A stretch of 64,000 nt of DNA from Tubulanus polymorphus (taxonomy: Eukaryota; Nemertea; Palaeonemertea; Tubulaniformes; Tubulanidae). Position numbers and translations under genes: made by a program. This document shows positions 58,629-64,000 of the stretch, one piece after another. The notes below the pieces were generated by a model. The model did not search any database, was not told where the DNA came from, and worked only from the letters and a program-made list of their open reading frames with translations. The DNA is taken from assembly GCF_964204645.1 (NCBI RefSeq), contig NC_134028.1, forward strand, positions 5,554,501-5,618,500, written 5' to 3'. Numbering within the stretch: position 1 is the stretch's first letter; each line of letters starts with the position of its first letter.

Positions 58629-61493
58629 ATGTCGGGAAGAATAACAGTTTTAAGTCAACGATCAATAAACTACTTCAAAAGGTTTGTATTCAATTTGAAT
58701 ATGTCAATTCTGAAGTAAAAATTAGGTCATTTTAATTTTGCTTAGCTTAACCATTTAACAAATTATACATATTCGATTGACGGCTTGCGTACGGACGTAC
58801 ATACCAAGTCTCGGGTTCATCGATGTCTTCAATGTTTTAGATATTTCAGTTGGTTTGGGTCAGTTGATTAGGGTGGTTTTCAAGGTAACTTTGTTGTTGG
58901 CATTTTCAGTACTGGTCTGCAATCATCAGTGAACCGGTATACTCTAGATACACTGTCCTACGCTGTCGAAGCTCGGGATGAGGGATTGGCAAGTCAGATC
59001 TGTCGCCATAAACTACCTCAAATATGTATTTACCCCGGTGACGATACCTGGCAGCAGTCACCACTATACGAAGCAGTCAACACGGGACAAGATAAGATAG
59101 TAGAGATCGTATTGCGTAATGTGGATCTGAAAGGTCTTGAGAAATTGATGGGAAAGTGTTTAGTAACTGCGATTGGGCAGCGAAACCGGCATATAGTCGA
59201 ATTACTTGTCAAAAACGGTTGCGATGTTAACTACGAATATGATGGCGAGTCACCTTTAGCTAGAGCTTGTATGGGTGGCTATATCGATATGGCTGAGTTT
59301 ATCAAAGATAACGGAGGTTTGATTTTTGGAGACGATGTACTGAAGTCTGCCGCAGGTCGTGGGTACGAAAAGGCCGTGGAAAAGATCATCGAATGGTCGG
59401 AACCGAGTCGTCACGAGGTTCTGGCCGCTATAAGAGAGGCTTGTAAGAAGGGGCAATGTCGGGTTATAGAGACACTGGTGGACTACTGTAAACCGTTTCC
59501 GGACGTGTCTGAAACTCTGCAGTGCGCATTAGAGGCTGTACAAACCGAGAAATACGAAGCGGTGAAACTTATATTAAATACGTCTCTCGATCGAGTCCCA
59601 GAACACGACAAACGCGACGAAATATTCCGCGAACTGCTCCGTTTAGTCGCCTCGGACGACAGACTCGTCCCGGAAGTGTTGTTGCACTTTGCTGTAATAA
59701 TTGAAAATGAAGACGCGATCGCCTTTTGTTTGGAACACGATTTAGAGATCGTCGAATTAGTGTACGACCAGACGGCGTTGCATACGGCTGTAACTTGTAA
59801 ACAAGACAAAATAATCGCTCTTTTATTAGAATCGATAGATGATGTAGAATGTCCGGATAAAAAGGGTCGGACACCTTTGATTCTGGCGTGCGAGGTTGGT
59901 TGTAGTAAAGAGTCCGTACAGTTATTACTAGACCACGGCGCCCGCATCAATGCCGTTGATAAGGACCTGAAAACGGCTCTTATTTCGGCAAGTGCTGCCG
60001 GTCACATGGATCTAGTCGATCTTCTGATAGAGTCACGGGCAGATATCGACGCCCGGGATAGCAAATCGATGACAGCTGCGCATCACGCGGCAGGACGCAA
60101 CCGCGCGTACGTTATTCATGAGCTGGTCGAAGCTGGTGCTGATCTTACTCGGTTTAGCGATAAGAACAACCTGCCGTTGCATGAGGCATGTAGGGCAGGT
60201 GGGGATGAAATCGTGGAAATGATACTCGATCAATTGAAATCAGGTAAAACAGAATTCGACCTCGATGTTGGAAACGTGGACGGATCGACTGCGCTTTATT
60301 TGGCAAGTGACGCGGGTGATTTGGAATCCGTTAAAATGTTGATTTCGGCTGGAGTAGATGTGCTTGTTTTGGATAAGAGTGGCAGGACGGCCCTTCATGC
60401 GGGCAGCTGGAAAGAAGACCTGGTGACGATTCTTATCGACGCGGGAATCGATGTAAATAGCGTCGATTGCGACGGAGAAACTGCGCTTTACAAAGCGTGC
60501 CAATGCGACCCCGAAAAGCCGAACGTAATTCGTGAATTTATCCCAGGTGGCGCTGACGTGAATATGAAGACGAACAACGGCGAAACCGCGCTCATTGCCG
60601 CATGCAAAAACATATCCGTGGACACCGTGGGATTGTTACTGGAAGCGGAAGTGGATGTGAATTATCATGCAGACGCTGTCGACTGCGCGTTGATGGAGCT
60701 TTGTAAATATTCCGCCAGGGGTCTCTCCTTGCAGTCGTGCCAGAGGCCGCATCTGAGACAAACGAGGATTGCCCAATGGCTCATAGAACACGGGGTCGAT
60801 GTGGTAACCTGGGGCGAAGCGGCTCTCGAGGAAGCGTGTTTCACGGCGAATAATATCTCACTGCTAAAAGCCCTATTAGAAAGGCTACCCCAGATTGTAG
60901 TGGAGAAATGGCTCGAGACTGACCCCGTTTTTAGACTTCTCGAACGCAATTTATCACATAATTTCAGGCATAAAAGATACGCCGTCGTTTACACGGTTAA
61001 TGCTGTCACGCTTCTAGCGACAAGTGGCGCGAAATTCGATTTGAATAACGATCGAATCGTTGATTTATACGAATGGAACTTGTTCGTATCCGTGGTGATT
61101 TACAGTCTGGCGACTAAAAATACCAATAGAAATATCGAGAACGGAAAGATACCAGCAGAATTATTCAAGTCACTGATATCGAACTCGGATATATTTACGA
61201 TAGAGCTGTTGTTGGAAAGCGGGTTCGAAATCCCCAATAGCGATGACGCGTACGGCAGATGGAGAGGAAGTCACCTGACAACTGAATGTCCATCGTACGA
61301 TGTCAGTTTTCTAGATGATACCAGTGTACATCAGTCCCGTAATGCCAGAACTCTAAAGTCTATCTGTCGTGTTTATATACGCCGCTTTCTGGGTATACAG
61401 CAAACTGGGAACACGTTGATTGCTAAAATATTTGAACTTCCTTTACCAAATCAGTTAACTGATTATTTGACATTTGTGAAATTGCCGAGGTAA
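58629..61493 (+). CDS. Ankyrin-repeat and SOCS-box protein, predicted CUL5 ubiquitin-ligase receptor, 878 residues
   Basis: Exon 1 58629-58681 (MSGRITVL..) ends in phase 2 at GTTTGT; exon 2 58910-61493 begins after CATTTTCAG and supplies nearly the whole protein. More than a dozen ankyrin units fill roughly residues 60-660, for example TALHTAVTCKQDKIIALLL, GRTPLILACEVG, NLPLHEACRAGGDEIVEMIL and GETALIAACKN with GADVN-type ends. The C-terminus (about residues 830-873) is a SOCS box: the BC box TLKSICRVYI matches (S/T/P)Lxxx(C/S)xxx(I/L) for elongin C binding, and LPLP matches the CUL5-box LPxP. Known ASB proteins recruit substrates to elongin B/C-CUL5-RBX2; the cargo here is unknown. It is longer and has more repeats than a typical ASB protein. 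The TAA stop lies inside a consensus donor (GAGGTAAGC), so a longer isoform is possible. Confidence 0.88.
61344..61490 (+). other. SOCS box coding segment
   Basis: Encodes the last 49 residues of the ankyrin protein, with BC box (LKSICRVYI) and CUL5 box (ELPLPNQL) separated by the usual distance and ending in YLTF. This is what separates the protein from a plain ankyrin protein. Confidence 0.85.
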
Positions 61494-61616
61494 GCAGTTA
61501 AGAGGTCTGAGTTAAGGATATAGAAAAAAAGTCAAGAAATGCACAGAAAAATTCAGACTTTGGATTTGAGAAAACTACAATTACTGTAAAAATCTATTGA
61601 ATTTATGAATTTTGTG

Positions 61617-61622
61617 TTTATT
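61617..61622 (-). terminator. Polyadenylation signal of the serine protease gene
   Basis: AATAAA on the minus strand 40 nt past the stop codon at 61662. The transcript end therefore faces the ankyrin-SOCS gene tail-to-tail, about 120 bp away. Confidence 0.7.
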
Positions 61623-61661
61623 TTCATTATCATTGTGTACATAAGTATTACCGTGAATGAA

Positions 61662-63967
<2,306 letters not shown>

Positions 63968-64000
63968 TGTCACCGAATGCGGGATGACACGAGAACTGAA

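Noticed and set aside
59483-60503. Long minus-strand frames opposite the ankyrin-SOCS gene
   Set aside because: They are antisense shadows of the strongly coding plus-strand exon and have no motifs or splice sites of their own.

Overview
The window is nuclear DNA from an invertebrate animal. Genes are split by GT-AG introns (several of 100-700 bp, two of about 12 kb and 5 kb), the gene content is metazoan (retriever subunit VPS35L, an ankyrin-SOCS-box protein, a clip-domain serine protease, a dibasic-processed secreted peptide), and the sequence between genes is AT-rich and full of short inverted-repeat elements, SINE-like repeats and minisatellites. A spiralian (mollusc, annelid, brachiopod or similar) fits best, but nothing here fixes the phylum. 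Nothing prokaryotic or viral was recognised.

Layout. 1-804 (+): last exon and 3' UTR of a gene that starts outside the window. 805-14800: no gene, scattered repeats. 14800-32922 (+): one three-exon gene for a 113-residue secreted, cysteine-rich, dibasic-processed peptide precursor; its TATA/Inr promoter, 20-nt first coding exon, signal-peptide exon (26939-27000) and mature-peptide exon (32424-32683) join in perfect phase. 34682-36379 (-): three-exon coiled-coil protein of 469 residues, not recognised. 36889-44599 (-): complete 25-exon VPS35L, 964 residues. 44800-56270: repeat-dominated block with four tandem arrays, two decayed LINE reverse-transcriptase tails in opposite orientation, a possible micropeptide gene and a strongly diverged tandem repeat. 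56773-57529 (-): small ankyrin-repeat gene, first exon uncertain. 58629-61493 (+): two-exon, 878-residue ankyrin-repeat/SOCS-box protein. 61617-63967 (-): complete seven-exon clip-domain serine protease, 361 residues.

How the genes relate. There is no operon-like logic. VPS35L acts in endosomal recycling and the ankyrin-SOCS protein is a predicted CUL5 ubiquitin-ligase substrate receptor. The protease and the peptide precursor are both secreted but lie 29 kb apart. The small ankyrin gene and the ankyrin-SOCS gene are neighbours in divergent orientation and may be a local ankyrin cluster. The most novel item is the peptide gene: I recognise no family for its two cysteine motifs (CC-x7-CC and C-x3-C-x7-C-x2-C), each flanked by KR or KRKR processing sites.

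All exon joins were read by eye from splice consensus and phase; no transcript evidence was available.
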